DNA of 64,000 nucleotides from Hormiphora californensis (GCA_020137815.1 CM035355.1:4822520-4886519); one strand, 5' to 3'. Positions 34,862 through 48,200 are shown, numbered from the stretch's first letter. Program-made: numbers and translations. Notes: a model not told the origin generated them from the letters alone.

Positions 34862-37800
34862 CTATCTGTCCAGGTTTTCATACTGCTCCAGCTCGTCTCG
34901 GATGTTCTCCAAAAAGTGATTGATCTCTGCAACTCTGTGTCGGTTTCTCGATACCTCTCCCTCTAGGATCCGGGAAATGAAGCTCTCTTTGGAGTTACCA
35001 ACTCTTGTCACGATGTCGTCTTCCTGATAACGGGGAAGTTGTGGTGAATAGTTGTTGATTATCATGGGACAAGAGATATTTCTACACCATTAATTTTTAG
35101 GGAAATTAATTAAAAGGGTTTATCTCGTTACCTTGTTATCAATTCGCTGATTGTGGACATCGTGTGATGTATTTACAGAGTTTGTTATCGTGTCCTTGTC
35201 GACAAACAGCTGCAAATTATCAGGGGTTAGAGATCGCCATTTCTAATATATCGTCCATCTCCAAGGTAATCAAATAACCCCCCTCCCTCCCCTCCCCCGA
35301 TAAATCCATTATAACAGATCACCAGATGGCGACTAGACACGAACATACTCCTCACACCAATACGGCAATAATGACTTTTATTTTTGGACTCATAAATAAA
35401 TAAATGTTATTTTGGAAAATTACATTTAAAAAGAAGATAATTAAGTACGTCTAGTAATGAAGTAGTTATCGGCATGGTTAGACTTATGTCTTGAAGTGGA
35501 ATGTATGACAGATGTTATATTCCACCTCCGTCTACTGATCCCCAACTGCCAGCAACACCAGCTAGCTACCCACTCCTTGACAAAAGTCCTAAAACTCTGA
35601 ATAGAGAAATAGTAGAGGAGAGGGTTGGAGAAAGATGTGAAATAGTAGAGGAACGCTGATAAATAGTTGATAACTGCTGCACCAAGTTCAGAAAAAGGAA
35701 AGTATGCCAAATTGGCTATACACTTCGTCAGTATAGGGACTGATACAATTATCTGCACGATGGCCACTAGAACTATAGTCAGAGTACCGCCCTTCACCCA
35801 CGTTCCTGTGTATCTATACACCACTATTATCAGAGCCACTGTTGTCGCCACTGACGCCACCCAAACACTGATGTAGAATATTGTGGCAGCCAAATCCGGC
35901 ATTTTAATTGGTACATGTTTGAAGATAGTATCAACAACTTGACATGATTTGTGTTCACCGTTAAATTCACTACTGGAGGTATTTGTAAAGAAAGCAACAC
36001 CCACATAAATCACTCCCAGGACCCAAAGCAGTAGCGCCACAATATGGCCATCTCTCCGGCTCCGAGACCTAGCTTTCAGTGGCCATACCAGGCATGTTAT
36101 CTTAGCGATACCAAGTGCTATGATCAGGACATTGTTCATGACAATACAAGTTGGGACTACAGTCCTGTTGAAGATTTGGCAGTAGCTCTCAGTTGTAGCC
36201 TCACTGAATGATACAACTCGGAACACCACCGAGGGTCCTATCTTGATGAGACCGTAGAGCAGGTCACACACGGCTAGGTGGATCACAATTGAAATTGAGA
36301 CTTTGTCTATCTTTAGCCGGTTCCGACAGGCTCTGATTACCAGGCAGTTTCCAAGGAGACAGAGAGTGAGGGAGAGAATGGACCAGAGAAGAAACGTGAT
36401 CTCCAGGTATGGATTCATGTTTAACCTCTACTCAGGTATTGCTAGGAACATTGAAATGAGTTATTATATGAGGAAAAGAAGGATTCATACTAGATAATAA
36501 ACAACAATAGTACAAATAATATGAGGGCCCCAGACTGAGGTCTGAGGGCTAACGAAAGGACGGGGGACAAATAATTAGTAGAGCGCTGTGAGAGGATAGT
36601 TTTCCAGTAGTGTGATATCAGACACACGCTGTCATTACTCCAGACTGACACTACAACTAATCGGGCATTGGGGGGGGGGGGCATTTGGGGACTTAGGACA
36701 AGCAATACAACGCTATCTTTCTCTCTCTATCTCTCTGTCTCTCTCTCTCTCTAATATCCTATTGATTCAGGACTAATGATTCAGGACTAATGATTCAGGA
36801 CTAATGACAGTAATAAAATTGAGCTGAAAAATAACGACATAGTGCGATAAATCTCTTTCTCAGCTATCTCCCTCACCTCTATCTCCCTCATCTCTATCTC
36901 CCTCATCTCTATCTCTCTCTCTGCTATCTTTTTCGACTAAAAATATTCAATCAGTATTCATTAGACAAAAGCACATCTCCTATTCTAATTCATTTCCCAG
37001 TCACGATCTCCAACAAAAGTATTGTCTCACAAAATACTGCCCTCTCCGTACCGGGACAAAAGTGCTGCGTTCGCGATGATACAATTAGGAGCCGGCGATA
37101 TCCCGATTTTTTTTTTCGATTCGATATCGATTTTTTTTTGACAATCGAAAATTTTCGATTCGATATCGATTCGATATTTTGTTATCGAAAATTTTTCGAT
37201 TCGATATCGATTCGATATTTTGATATCGAAAAAATTTCGATTCGATATCGATTCGATATTTTAATATCGAAATTTTTCGATTCGATATCGATTCGATATT
37301 TTGATATCGAAAAAAAATCGATTCGATATCGATTCGATATTTTGATATCGAAAAAAAATCGATTCGATATCGATTCGATATTTTGATATCGAAAAAAATC
37401 GATTCGATATCGATTCGATATTTTGATATCGAAAAAAAATCGATTCGATATCGATTCGATATTTCGATATCGAAAAAAATTCGATTCGATATCGATTCGA
37501 TATTTGATATCGAAAAATTTTCGATTCGATATCGATTCGATATTTTGATATCGAAAAAAATTCGATTCGATATCGATTCGATATTTTGATATCGAAATTT
37601 TCCGATTCGATATCGATTCGATATTTTGATATCGAAAAATTTCCGATTCGATATCGATTCGATATTTTGGCATCGAAAAATTTTCGATTCGATATCGATT
37701 CGATATTTGATATCGAAAAATTTTCGATTCGATATCGATTCGATATTTTGATATCGAAAAAATTTCGATTCGATATCGATTCGATATTTTGATATCGAAA

Positions 37801-40800
37801 AAATTTCGATTCGATATCGATTCGATATTTTGATATCGAAAAATTTCGATTCGATATCGATTCGATATTTTGGTATCGAAAAATTTTCGATTCGATATCG
37901 ATTCGATATTTCGGGGAAAAAATTGCTCGATTCGATATCGATTCGATATTATCGAATCGAAATATCGATATTCCATTCGATATCGATATATATCGCCGGC
38001 TCCTAGATACAATCATGAAGTACCTGTGATAAAAAAGCATCACGTTTTACAACAAAGTGTAAAAATGTGTGAAACGGAGAACCACGTTCCCGATGAGGGC
38101 TAGAAGGGGTAGCAGGTGGCCCAAGAAGAATCTATAGGATCATCTCAGATATATTTTACTAGTGATGACGCTGACTCTGGGAAGAAGAATATAATAGGGT
38201 ATTTACTGAGGGTGTCATAAAGCTTAATGTTATATTATGGCACCTAACTGACGTAAGAGCTGTGTTTGGGTTACTGAAAATAAAGTTATTATTAGAGCAA
38301 TTTATATCGGTGTAATTGTAGCCTGAAACCGAGTTGGCGAGTTAGTGTGATGAAAATTACACAGCTTACAGCCATTAGGTGTTGAAAACTCGGCATGCGT
38401 TCTGTTGATAGGCTAAACTTAGGTCATTATTCCTTGAGAAATAGGGAGAAGCCATGGTTCGAAGCATAAATAGGAGAGATAAAACGAACAAATGACTTGA
38501 AGGATAGTGAAACAGCCCTGTAGAAAACAGTAAGACGTGGTATAAGACATGTCGATATATTATATATAAGGGTAGAAAGACATCTGGTGTAACTTGAAAT
38601 TCATTCTTCTATCCCGTGAGACAATGCCATGCTAACACTATCACACACACTATTCACAGATTATAGGCCATGAACATTGAACAGAGTGTGATAACCATTA
38701 AATGGGCCGTGGTAATTGGTTGGGTGAGGACAATGGAAGAGCTTTCTTTCTGGAAACGTTAGCTGTGGAAGGTTAAGCCAATTTGAAAAAAAAAACTTGG
38801 GAAAAACTAGCGTAAAAGTGTGTTTTTTATTAGCTGGAGAACGCCCCAAAAAGGCGAGTCATAGAGTACAATTTGTACTATAAATGACATACAAAGAAGG
38901 AGGGAGAGAGGGGTAGAGAGAAAATAACCTCCAAAATGGCTCTGCTCAACCAAATCTCGTGCCAGCTGTGCAGGTGCCCACTTTGTGTATTGACAAACAT
39001 TGGGTACGCATCACCCCCAATAAACAATAAGGGCCCATTTCGTGAAGAAATAATGAACATTGAACCCACCCCCACAGTCATTAACAACATCACAATTAAA
39101 AAATAATGATTAATGAACCCACTGGCTACCCCCACACCCGTCCCTTAGCAATAACACACAATGAACCCGTACCAGTCGGAGGTCCTCAGGTAGCTCTTCC
39201 TCCAGTTCATTCTTCACCACCTTCTCCATAATCAACAGAGAGGTCTCTGTCAACTTGTCATGATGCATCAGTTCCAACTCTCGACACTGGAGGTGGGGGT
39301 GAAATGTTAGGAGAGGGGACTAGGGGAGGGGGAGTTACTCAGTTACAAATAGAAGATGTGAGGACTGAGGGGCCGACCTCCCCCAGACAACAAGAAGCAC
39401 TCATTGAAAAAGGGTACATCTAGGAGGGGAGTTGTGCAGTGGATTTACATTTGCCCTAACGAAAAATGGTTAAACAAGATTTATACTGGGAAGATTTGCT
39501 AAACCTTTTTAGGGTCGAACAATGCATCTGCTAAATCAATACCTGAGTAAAGTAGTTCTGTACAGTCTCAGTAAATGTTCCACTCATGTCACTCATAGCC
39601 CGCTCAAAGTCCTTCACAACCTCCTCCAGTTGTTCAGCCAGTTGCATCTCGTACCCCATTAGGATGTCCCAGATACTGTTTAGTTCCTCGTGTAGCTCAG
39701 ATATCTTGGCATCAATAACACTAATGTCACTAATCTGGGCCAACTCGGACAGAACCTTAGGAAGGAAACATTTATAAACAATATTATTTAGAAGAATTAA
39801 TAGATAAAAGTTGAATATGGTTTAGATGAGTCGAGAGACGACTAAAGATGAGATCTTACCTTCTTTTTGTAAGACAAGAAGTCGTTGATGACCTTGACTC
39901 CCTGTGCTTTGTCAGCGTCCTTTGCTTTGTTAACAGCAGCGAGGAACAAAGATTTCTCTCCCTCCCTGTGCTGGGCCTCCCTCAACCCAAATGATACCAG
40001 CTCCTCACACACCTTGGAGAACCTGCGGAGAAATAGTTCTAAAAATAGGGTGTGGCGGATGGAATGAATATTTGAGATGTTGGATTATCTCATCCTTGAT
40101 GTGGTGAGTTTGGAAAAGTAACAAATCTTTTAGAAGATCCTAACTATCACGTACTTGCTCCTGTACAGATCGAATGTTTCTATAATCTGTGGTAGTTGGT
40201 TCAGCTTGCTGCCGTCTCCATCTTCTTGGAACATATCTTCAAACAGTTGGCCGTTCTTTAGACCATCAACAAAGGCATCCTGAGAGATGGAAAGTTGTTA
40301 TTTCAAGTCTGAATTTAAGGAGTTTAGTATTGATCTACTAATTCACTGGAATAAAATGCGGTATGAGCCACACAAGTTTTATTGGAAGACAATAAAACAT
40401 ACCCTAAGCATATGATCCTCAGCAATTCTAGCCCGTTCCTTCTCTTGTTTCTTCTGATCATCCTTTTCGTTGTGCTCAATAACGTCAATAGCGTCCTGAT
40501 ACTTGGTAATAGCTTCTTCTCTCTGAACAAGTGGGGATGGGATGATTTACTTAACAAGAACAAGCTGAGATATTGGGAATATAAGGATAGAGACCTACCA
40601 TTTGGGTTGAGACAAGTCTAAAATCAAGATAGGAAATCTCTGGTAGATGCGCTACTACATAGGACTTATATTCGCCGTCTGCAAATGGATTCCCAGCCAC
40701 ATTGAGACATTGTAAGTTTGCAAACTTCCGTAGATAAACTATCTGAATGAGGGAATATCTGGTTAGGTCTCTGGTGCGGGTGAAGCGACACCTTCAAGCA

Positions 40801-41586
40801 TTGATTGGGTCTTCAGTGGCACCCGTCAGTGTAACGAACTGACCAACATGCATACTCTCACGCGCGCGTCCTCTCGCTAGTTTGGGCTGCTGAAAAGTGT
40901 ACTTTCATAAGGATTGAGAGCGCGCGTTCCTATGGCAACCGGTAGACCGTTCCAAAAGTACACACTCACATTGTCAATCTGAGAGAGGTTGTTGTTGCCA
41001 ATACTAAACACATGGAGATCCGTCAACTGGTCCATATTTTCCAGAACTGAGATCTGGTTGTTGTAAAGTGTCAGATCTTTCAGCTTCGTCAGCTTATCCA
41101 GACCTTCGATCTTCTCAATGTTGTTGAAGGACAGATCTGTAATAGAGCAAGAGTAATGATTTTAGGAATAATTATAGGAAGAGGAACTTAGTACAGTTGG
41201 TGTACAAAATGTTATAAGACTCACCAAGCCATTCAAGATTAACCAGCGATTCGAGATTCTCAATCTTCTCTATGATGTTATTGTCCAGTGTAAGCTTCAC
41301 CAAGTTCGTGAAAAACCAAATGTTATCAATCTTCAGAATATCTGAAGAACGGAAGTTGAAGCTAGGAATCGAATCATATTGAGAACTATCTTTTGCCTTT
41401 GGTCACTAAAAAGAACAAAACCTTACTTTTAAAATCCAGTCGAAGGCTCTCAACCTCTCCAAAATCGAGCCCCTCCTTTTTGGCGATCCGGCCAGCCTCA
41501 TTTGCGGGTCCCTGCTCTTCAATGCATCCATTCAACAGAACCTCATCAATAACGGTCGGCTCGAGGGTATCATAGAGCCTGTTCAT
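34862..41586 (-). CDS. DRC3: dynein regulatory complex subunit 3 (LRRC48), complete, 11 exons
   Basis: Minus-strand exons: 41586-41427, 41341-41225, 41136-40970, 40742-40599, 40522-40403, 40279-40155, 40022-39860, 39755-39543, 39286-39173, 35209-35132, 35023-34862. All phases join, giving 520 aa against about 523 in human. The N-terminus has [20 protein letters not shown], then leucine-rich repeats ([39 protein letters not shown]). A long coiled-coil follows, and the tail is [20 protein letters not shown]...[23 protein letters not shown]3 is part of the nexin-dynein regulatory complex between doublet microtubules of motile cilia. Intron 9 (35210-39172) is exceptionally long and holds an intronless GPCR gene and the TCGATA satellite element; the other introns are 83-250 bp. 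DNAL1 lies 343 bp upstream on the same strand. Confidence 0.95.
35377..35382 (-). terminator. polyadenylation signal of the nested GPCR gene
   Basis: Minus-strand AATAAA lies 58 bp after the GPCR stop codon at 35441, consistent with a separate transcript inside DRC3 intron 9. Confidence 0.5.
35441..36418 (-). CDS. class A-like seven-transmembrane receptor, intronless, orphan
   Basis: The 325-aa single-exon frame has seven hydrophobic segments. TM1 has the family GN pair (G23-N24). TM2 has LAVCD with Asp52. Cys80 is the usual TM3-top cysteine. TM7 ends in NPLLYYF, a match to NPxxY. At the end of TM3, AKITCLVWP (A105-K106-I107) replaces the usual DRYxxxxxP triad while the following Pro is kept. 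TM6 lacks a CWxP motif. The ligand and coupling cannot be predicted. The gene lies inside DRC3 intron 9 on the same strand, with its own poly(A) signal at 35377-35382. It could be a placozoan/sponge-type expanded rhodopsin-like receptor; this is inference. Confidence 0.82.
   Translation of the reverse strand: MNPYLEITFLLWSILSLTLCLLGNCLVIRACRNRLKIDKVSISIVIHLAVCDLLYGLIKIGPSVVFRVVSFSEATTESYCQIFNRTVVPTCIVMNNVLIIALGIAKITCLVWPLKARSRSRRDGHIVALLLWVLGVIYVGVAFFTNTSSSEFNGEHKSCQVVDTIFKHVPIKMPDLAATIFYISVWVASVATTVALIIVVYRYTGTWVKGGTLTIVLVAIVQIIVSVPILTKCIANLAYFPFSELGAAVINYLSAFLYYFTSFSNPLLYYFSIQSFRTFVKEWVASWCCWQLGISRRRWNITSVIHSTSRHKSNHADNYFITRRT
37088..38003. repeat. MITE-like ends enclosing a ~42-bp palindromic TCGATA satellite
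   Basis: GGAGCCGGCGATAT at 37088 and its complement ending 38003 are flanked by TA (37086-37087, 38004-38005). The interior is about 20 tandem copies of a ~42-bp unit built from TTCGATTCGATATCGATTCG and ATATTTTGATATCGAAAAA. Each unit is largely self-complementary. Long frames on both strands (276 and 260 codons on the minus strand) come from the repeat and are not genes. It lies in DRC3 intron 9. Confidence 0.9.
38004..39172. other. remainder of DRC3 intron 9, no gene recognised
   Basis: Short AT-rich frames only. 36419-37087, on the other side of the satellite, holds (CT)n tracts and a GATTCAGGACTAAT tetrad at about 36764-36806 and again no gene. Confidence 0.5.
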
Positions 41587-41929
41587 AGTGCTACAAAGAT
41601 AGAATGATGAGAGGGATCAGGGGGGTCTGGAAGATGGGGAACCGGGAATAAAACAAGTTTCCTATAACGCTGTACAAGATATATCTGGCATATATAATTG
41701 TACACAAATAAAAACCAATCTCACATTCCAAAAACTCAGGGGGCACTCTTGTTTTCACCCCACTCTTTCTCACTGTCCCTCACAGGAACCGACCGACACA
41801 AGTAAACAACCAATCAGAACTCTTTATTTAGGTCACGTGACTGGTTATCAGCCAATCAGGGACCAGCATTTCCTGATTCGGTCGGTTCCTGGTCCCTGGC
41901 CCTCATGTCCATCTTCTGTCCCACTAAAC
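41587..41929. promoter_or_regulatory. DRC3 promoter region
   Basis: The 343-bp spacer between the DNAL1 stop and the DRC3 start contains CCAAT-type motifs (CCAATCAG at about 41812 and 41852) and one CACGTG at about 41834. I did not find a convincing RFX X-box. Confidence 0.4.
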
Positions 41930-42502
41930 TTAACCCTCATCTTCGTCATCTTGTCGAACAATTGGAACTCCATCCAGCTTCTTCAGTTTCACCAGCTTCT
42001 TCTCGATCTCCGGCCGCCAGGTCTGCTCCAGGGAGTGTTTCTCTTCAATTGGGTTGTTAACCATGTTCAGATCCACCAGACAGGGCAACTCGCTCAACTT
42101 CTGCAGCTCACTCCAATCCTTAACCAGGTTGTTTGACATAAAGAGAACTTTGAGTTTCTTCAACACACCAATTCCCTTCATTTTCTCAATCAGGTTATAG
42201 CTAATCCACAGCTCCTCAAGGGTATCTCCCACAGGCTCCAGACCGCTGAAACTCTTGATATTGTTTCGCCCCAGAGATAGGATCTTTAGAGACTTGAGGC
42301 CGTTCAGGTTGGTGATCTTCTCAATGGCATTCGTTGACAGAGACAGTTTCTTGCAGTTGGTCAGGGTGGAAAGAGATGCGTCCATTTTCTCAATCGATGG
42401 GATTTGACATAGCAACTTGATCTCTTCAGCCTCACCCGCCTTCTCTCCACTCTTAGTCTCCCACTGGGCTAGGGCCTCTTTGATGGTGGTTCCCTTGCTC
42501 AT
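41930..42502 (-). CDS. DNAL1: axonemal dynein light chain 1 (outer arm LC1), single exon
   Basis: The 190-aa intronless frame has the same length as human DNAL1 and the family signatures [86 protein letters not shown] and [12 protein letters not shown], ending in an acidic tail. It is a leucine-rich-repeat protein that binds the motor domain of the outer-arm dynein heavy chain in motile cilia. The absence of introns is notable among intron-rich neighbours and could mean retroposition, although it lies in a cilium-gene cluster. It starts 134 bp after the FAM227 stop, on the same strand. Confidence 0.97.
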   Translation of the reverse strand: MSKGTTIKEALAQWETKSGEKAGEAEEIKLLCQIPSIEKMDASLSTLTNCKKLSLSTNAIEKITNLNGLKSLKILSLGRNNIKSFSGLEPVGDTLEELWISYNLIEKMKGIGVLKKLKVLFMSNNLVKDWSELQKLSELPCLVDLNMVNNPIEEKHSLEQTWRPEIEKKLVKLKKLDGVPIVRQDDEDEG

Positions 42503-42636
42503 TGCTATAGCTAATCGGGAAATAAACAGAGTTAGCTTGGGATCAAATATTTAAGAGATTTGTTAAAAATTGTCTAAAAATAACATCTGTACAAATATAC
42601 AATCCAAATCAAATTTCAAAGTCCCCGTGTCTCAGA

Positions 42637-45228
42637 TCATGCTTTATCATCTGTTTCATCTTTTTTAGCAATCAGAGAGTCGATTGTTGCCGCAATTTTA
42701 GTATTCGCTCCAGCCTGGTTATGTAACCTAGGGAAGTTAGAGTTGGTGTTATTACAAAGAAAAAGAGAGAGATTATGTAATTAAAAATTTCCCCAAAAAC
42801 ATAAAAAATACAGATTTAAACTTGTGTGTGACTGGTTCGTCTATTTACCTGTCATTAACGATCATTTCCGCTAGTTTTCCAACAACAGTATGATTTTCCA
42901 GTAACTTTGCGGATTTTTGCTGGAACTCCAATCTCTCTGCCAAATTATCATTCATTGTCTTCACGTGAGATCTGTGGCATTCGTTCCAGTAGCTGTTCAT
43001 ATCTTTAGTTATCGCCTTCACCTTCTTTCTACTACGAGTTATGATCTGTCGGTAGGTCTCTCCTTCGGACGGATAACTTAGGATTTCCTGCAGGAAAAGA
43101 AGGAGTTATTATTATTGACAAAAGTATGGAGTCAGAATTTCATGATATTTGAGATATATCTAGAGCGTACTACTCAATGTACATAAATGTTCATTTTATG
43201 CTACGATTATTTATAACTGCTCCAGTGACTCGCTATCATAGCACTGGCAAGTGCCCCGGGCCCAAAAGGGGGGTGTGGGGGCACAGCCCCCACCATAAAC
43301 GGGGGTGTGGGGGCAGAGCCCCCACCTTAGAAATACCCTCTAACTCAAAAAACAAAAGAGAGAGCACACGCAACACTTCTACACACAAGCGCGTGAAAAC
43401 CTGCCAGTGCTACTATATACCATTGCAGATTTCGGGGTTTTTGATGCTTTAAAAAAGCATGTTCCAGATGAAGTAGAGAGCTGAAATTTTGTACTCTGAG
43501 GGCCCTCATATAGGAGAAGAGGCACGCAAATTTTCAGAACGATCGGATGTAAGGTAAAAATTTGCCAGAGGGGTCCCAAAATGCAAAAATGTAAGGAGGG
43601 GAGGGGGGGAGGACGCTTTTTTATCTTTGAGTGTTCTCCTAAACCACAAATAGTAGAGACTTGCCGTTTGGAACAGTGGTTCCTTACATCATTGCGCTCG
43701 GTAATAGCTGTGTGAGAACTTCGAAATCGCCATAGTTCATTAATTATTCATTAATTAGTCATTAAATATTCATTTAAACCATGGTCGCGATATGACACGA
43801 CTCGAAGGTCATAGAATTTTGAAACCGGTCTTATTCGACGCGGAATAGCCGATTTATGGGGGGTCTTACTCGGGACAAAAATCTCTATCTCGCACCGTTA
43901 AGCCGTTATTTGCATATTTATGCACCTATTCACGATTTTATGCATATTTTCAATATTTTCACTTCGGCTGGTCCTAGAACGTTTTCATGGACATATATTT
44001 CGACGCAAAATAGTAGATTTATGGGGGGTCGTCCCCCGGACAAAAAGTCGTATCTCGCACCGTTAAGCCGATATTTGCATATTTATGCACCGATTCATGA
44101 TTTAATGCATATTCTGAATATTTCCAGTTCGGCTGATCCTAAAACGTTTTCATGGACATATTTCGACGCAAAATAGTCGATTTATGGGGGGTCTTACTCG
44201 GGACAAAAATCTCTATCTGGCACCGTTAAGCCGTCATTTGCATATTTATGCACCGATTCATGATTAAATGCATATTCTTAATATTTCCACTTCGGCTGGT
44301 CCTAGAACGTTTTCATGGACATATTCCGGCGCAGAATAGTCGATTTATGGGGGGTCGTCCCCCTGACAAAAAGTCGTATCTCTCACCGTTTAGTCGTTAT
44401 TCGCATATTTGGGGGGGGGGGCCTGCCGCAAGAATCTCATGCCTCATTGGCGATTTTCAGGGTAGCTGGGATTTTTGAGATTTTCGATTTTTGGCTAAAA
44501 AACGTGGGATTTTTGAGATTTTTGAGGCAAATTTGCGATTTTTCGGGGAAAACCCGCAAATTTTTCTCAAAAATCTCATAGGAAGGAAAAATTTCCATTC
44601 GAAAATTTGGAATAGAAACAATCCTTGTGTTTTTCTACCAAAAATCAAAATTCTGAATAGAAATTTTCCTTGTGTTCTAGTACAAAAGTTAATGTGAAGC
44701 TAAAACATGAAATCTACCTATTTAAATTACTAAACTGCTATTATGATTCAGTTTTAAGCTAAAAAATATGTCGAAAAACTGAGTATTGGCAGCCAAAATT
44801 GTGCCAATTTACCACAAAAATCTCAAAAATCTCAAACGTTATCGAGCAAATTTTCCCAAAAATCTCAAAAATCTCATCGGCCGAAAAGAGGGTAGCTGAG
44901 ATTTTTGCGGCAGGCCCCCCCCCCCCCCCCCCATATTTATGAACTATTCAAGTTCGAAAATATGTAGAAATCAGAAAAAATAGCTTTTTCTATTCAACAC
45001 CAAAAAGAACATAAATTAAGTCCAAAAACCAATTAAATAAATTAGTTTGGAATGCCCGGGCCCATGTGGTGTCACGGGGGTAACACCTTTAGGCTACTAT
45101 CATAAATGATGGATATCGAGAGAGAAAAAGGCAAAGGAAATTAGGATAGAAAGAGTGAGATATAATCAAGAAAGACGGAGAGATAATAAGAGGAGAAAAA
45201 AAAAGAGGGATATAGTGAAAGAAACAGT

Positions 45229-45298
<70 letters not shown>

Positions 45299-48200
45299 TA
45301 AGGAGAGAGAGAAGAGAGAGAGAGAAGTGAGAAGATCTACGACTCTTACTTCCTCGAGTTCTCGCGCTCTAGTTTGAAGGATAACAATTAATAATTAACG
45401 AGATATGCCGTTAGTTATGGCAGTAGCCTAAAGGTGTTACCCCCGTGACACCACATGGGCCCGGGCATTCCAAACTAATTTATTTAATTGGTTTTTGGAC
45501 TTAATACAAACTATATTTACCTTTCTTGACACAAGTTTGCTGCTCCAGTGACTACTACAAACTATATTTACCTTTCTTGACACAAGTTTAGCAGTACCAG
45601 CATCTCTTGCCAGCTTGCTCTCCCTCAAATAGTACTCAACTAGCGGACAGTGCCCAGACAGATTAAACTTGGTCAGTACGAAGTCTGGTCCTGGCTCACT
45701 GGAGTGCGACTGGGGAGAGAATTGAGTAGTTTCAATTACAAAATAATTCACCTTGTTCTTGAAACCAACCCAGTTCTTATCTATGGATCTAAAAAACTAG
45801 TTAATCTCTGTTATTATTTGGTTATCAAAAAGCCCTAATTTAAAGTGCACCCAATGGTGTTTTTAATACCAGAGATATGACGTCACATGTACCTCAATGA
45901 CGTCACGTGTCTTTGTAGCACCAGTAACGTGTCGTGAAGTGCTGTGTCCTCTTCCCGTCGGAGAATCACTTCCCTTGTTGCTGACACCACCTGAGGAATC
46001 AGGATGTCAGTAAATTCATCGGATAAATCCCACATCAAACTAAGCCATAATATCGGGATAATATCAATAAACTACCTCTTTGTATTTTCGATCTCTAAAC
46101 ATACCTTTCTTATCGTTGGTAGGTCCCTTGCTCTGATGGCTGGAAGATAGGGAGGTGTGGGAGTGGTCTGGGGGCCGTCTCGGACTAGGACTGCTCTTCC
46201 CCGTTGTGGCGGAGGAGAAGGTGGAGGGGAAGGTCAGAATGTTGTCCATACTTGACTTATCCTTCACTGTAGGGAGGGGAAGGTTAGAATGTTGTGAGTC
46301 TCTGACACCAAACCAAACCATTCATATAACTAGTCGTCACGACAATATCTTCACATAAAATATTTTTTTTCAAATGGTCCCAGTCTACTAATAATGAAAT
46401 TATGCCTCTTCACTATAATAACTTACTAAACCTTCAGGGCGCAGTACGGCCAAACCAAACCTACCTTTTTGTTTCTGAGCGTTAGCATCCTTATCAATAC
46501 AGTCCTTCCTCATATTGGCGGGTTCCAGAGCACTGTAATCCCAGTTTGCCCAGTGCCGTACCATGGGCCGGGTGCCTGTCATCCAGATACTAACTGTCTC
46601 TAGTAGATCGTGTCTGAGGGGAGAGGGGAGGTTAGTCATGGTGTTTAGTGCGGGAGAGGAGAGATAGGGGTTAGCTGGCGAGAATAACCGTAATATCGAG
46701 TGTGACCAGATATTTATGATACTCACTCACTTGAATTCAGTATTGTATCGTCTCCAGGAGACAGGGAAGGCATGGCAGTACGCTGCGTAGATAGCTTGAG
46801 ATACAGCGTTAGGGTAGTGAAGCAGTAACTTCTCTCTGTTCGTGTATCTGTGCAGGAAGATTCAGTATTATAATATTATACCAAAACTAATTGAAATTAG
46901 TAGGCCGGAAAGGTTGCCCTATGATTTGAGATATCTTTGCCACCGTAACATTCACGGGGTACAGACAGGGTATGACAGATGCTTACTCTATCTTCAAAAG
47001 GGAATGTACTGGTGCCAAAGGTAGCTCAAATCATAGGGAAACCTTTCCGGCCTACTAATTTCAATTAGTTTTGGTATAATTTGCATCATTTTTGGGATTT
47101 TTTATCCATTTAGATGTAGTAGAACAGGTACAGAGAGGGTGGAATCGCAAAATTGAGAAAATTTCATTTTTGACGTCATTTTGACGTCATAAAATGACGT
47201 CATGACGTTATGACGTCATAATTATGACGTTATATCATCGGGATTACCTAAATGAAGATACTGACCAAATTTGAGATCGATTGGATAAGATTTGAGTCCG
47301 CTGTGGCGAAAAAACCCATATCGTCATATCTATTTTTAAACAGTCATAACACTTCAGACGCGTTTTAAGACCCTTATACATGCAGTTTTAAAAATTCGCG
47401 ATAAAGTTTCTGAAAGTTTAGACAATTCTCTTTCCATGATATAGTCTTCGTTTTTCGATTAGAGACCGTCTTAAGGGTGTAAATTGAGCTGAAAGAAGTT
47501 TGGTCAGAGTCTGAAAAATGACGACTTTAAGACGTTCTGTAGGACGTTCCTGGCGATGAAAAGGGACAAAACTTCGACTAATGCACACACATCCAGTAGA
47601 TCTACCAGCTGTGAAAACGAGAAGTTTTCATCTCTTTTCGTTTGGCGTGAATATGGTTTACAAAAAGCGTCTCTTCTACCCGTGTGTGTGCGCGCGCGTA
47701 CGCGCGTATACACGTGTTACACTGAAATTTCTGCAAATGGGACCTGTCTGTAACTTCGGTTCCAGATTTGTTATGTTCTAACCCTTCTTTACACAACACG
47801 AAACACAGTCTAGCTAGGCAATTCCAGATGAGATAGAGACTTGAAATTTTAAACTTGAGTCAAAAACCCCAAGCCGGGTATACATTCCAAATTTCAAGTC
47901 AAACGGATGAAAGAGAGCCACGCTATAGCCTTCTGAAATCTGGGTTTTCAGCCTAACACCCATAAAACGTATAACTGCGTTTCTGGCAGCGCTTTTGGGG
48001 GAGGGCGAATGGCAACCTTTGCGCTTGCCAGCGCAGTGACAGGGTAACTGCTAAGATAACTGATGTTTAAATGTTCTAACCCGGGGCGTGGAGTGAGAAG
48101 GTCGAACAAGGCTACTGAGACCAAATCAAATGTCTACTCTGAATTGGATTGACTGTTCCAGCGTTCAAACTAACAATTACATTGCCAAACTAACCTGAAT

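Noticed and set aside
37182-38043. Minus-strand frames of 276 and 260 codons
   Set aside because: They are translations of the 42-bp TCGATA satellite (RYRIES-type repeats) in overlapping frames.
40921-40945. RFX X-box half-site (ATGGCAACC) as DRC3 regulatory site
   Set aside because: Only a half-site, located inside intron 3, with no matching partner.
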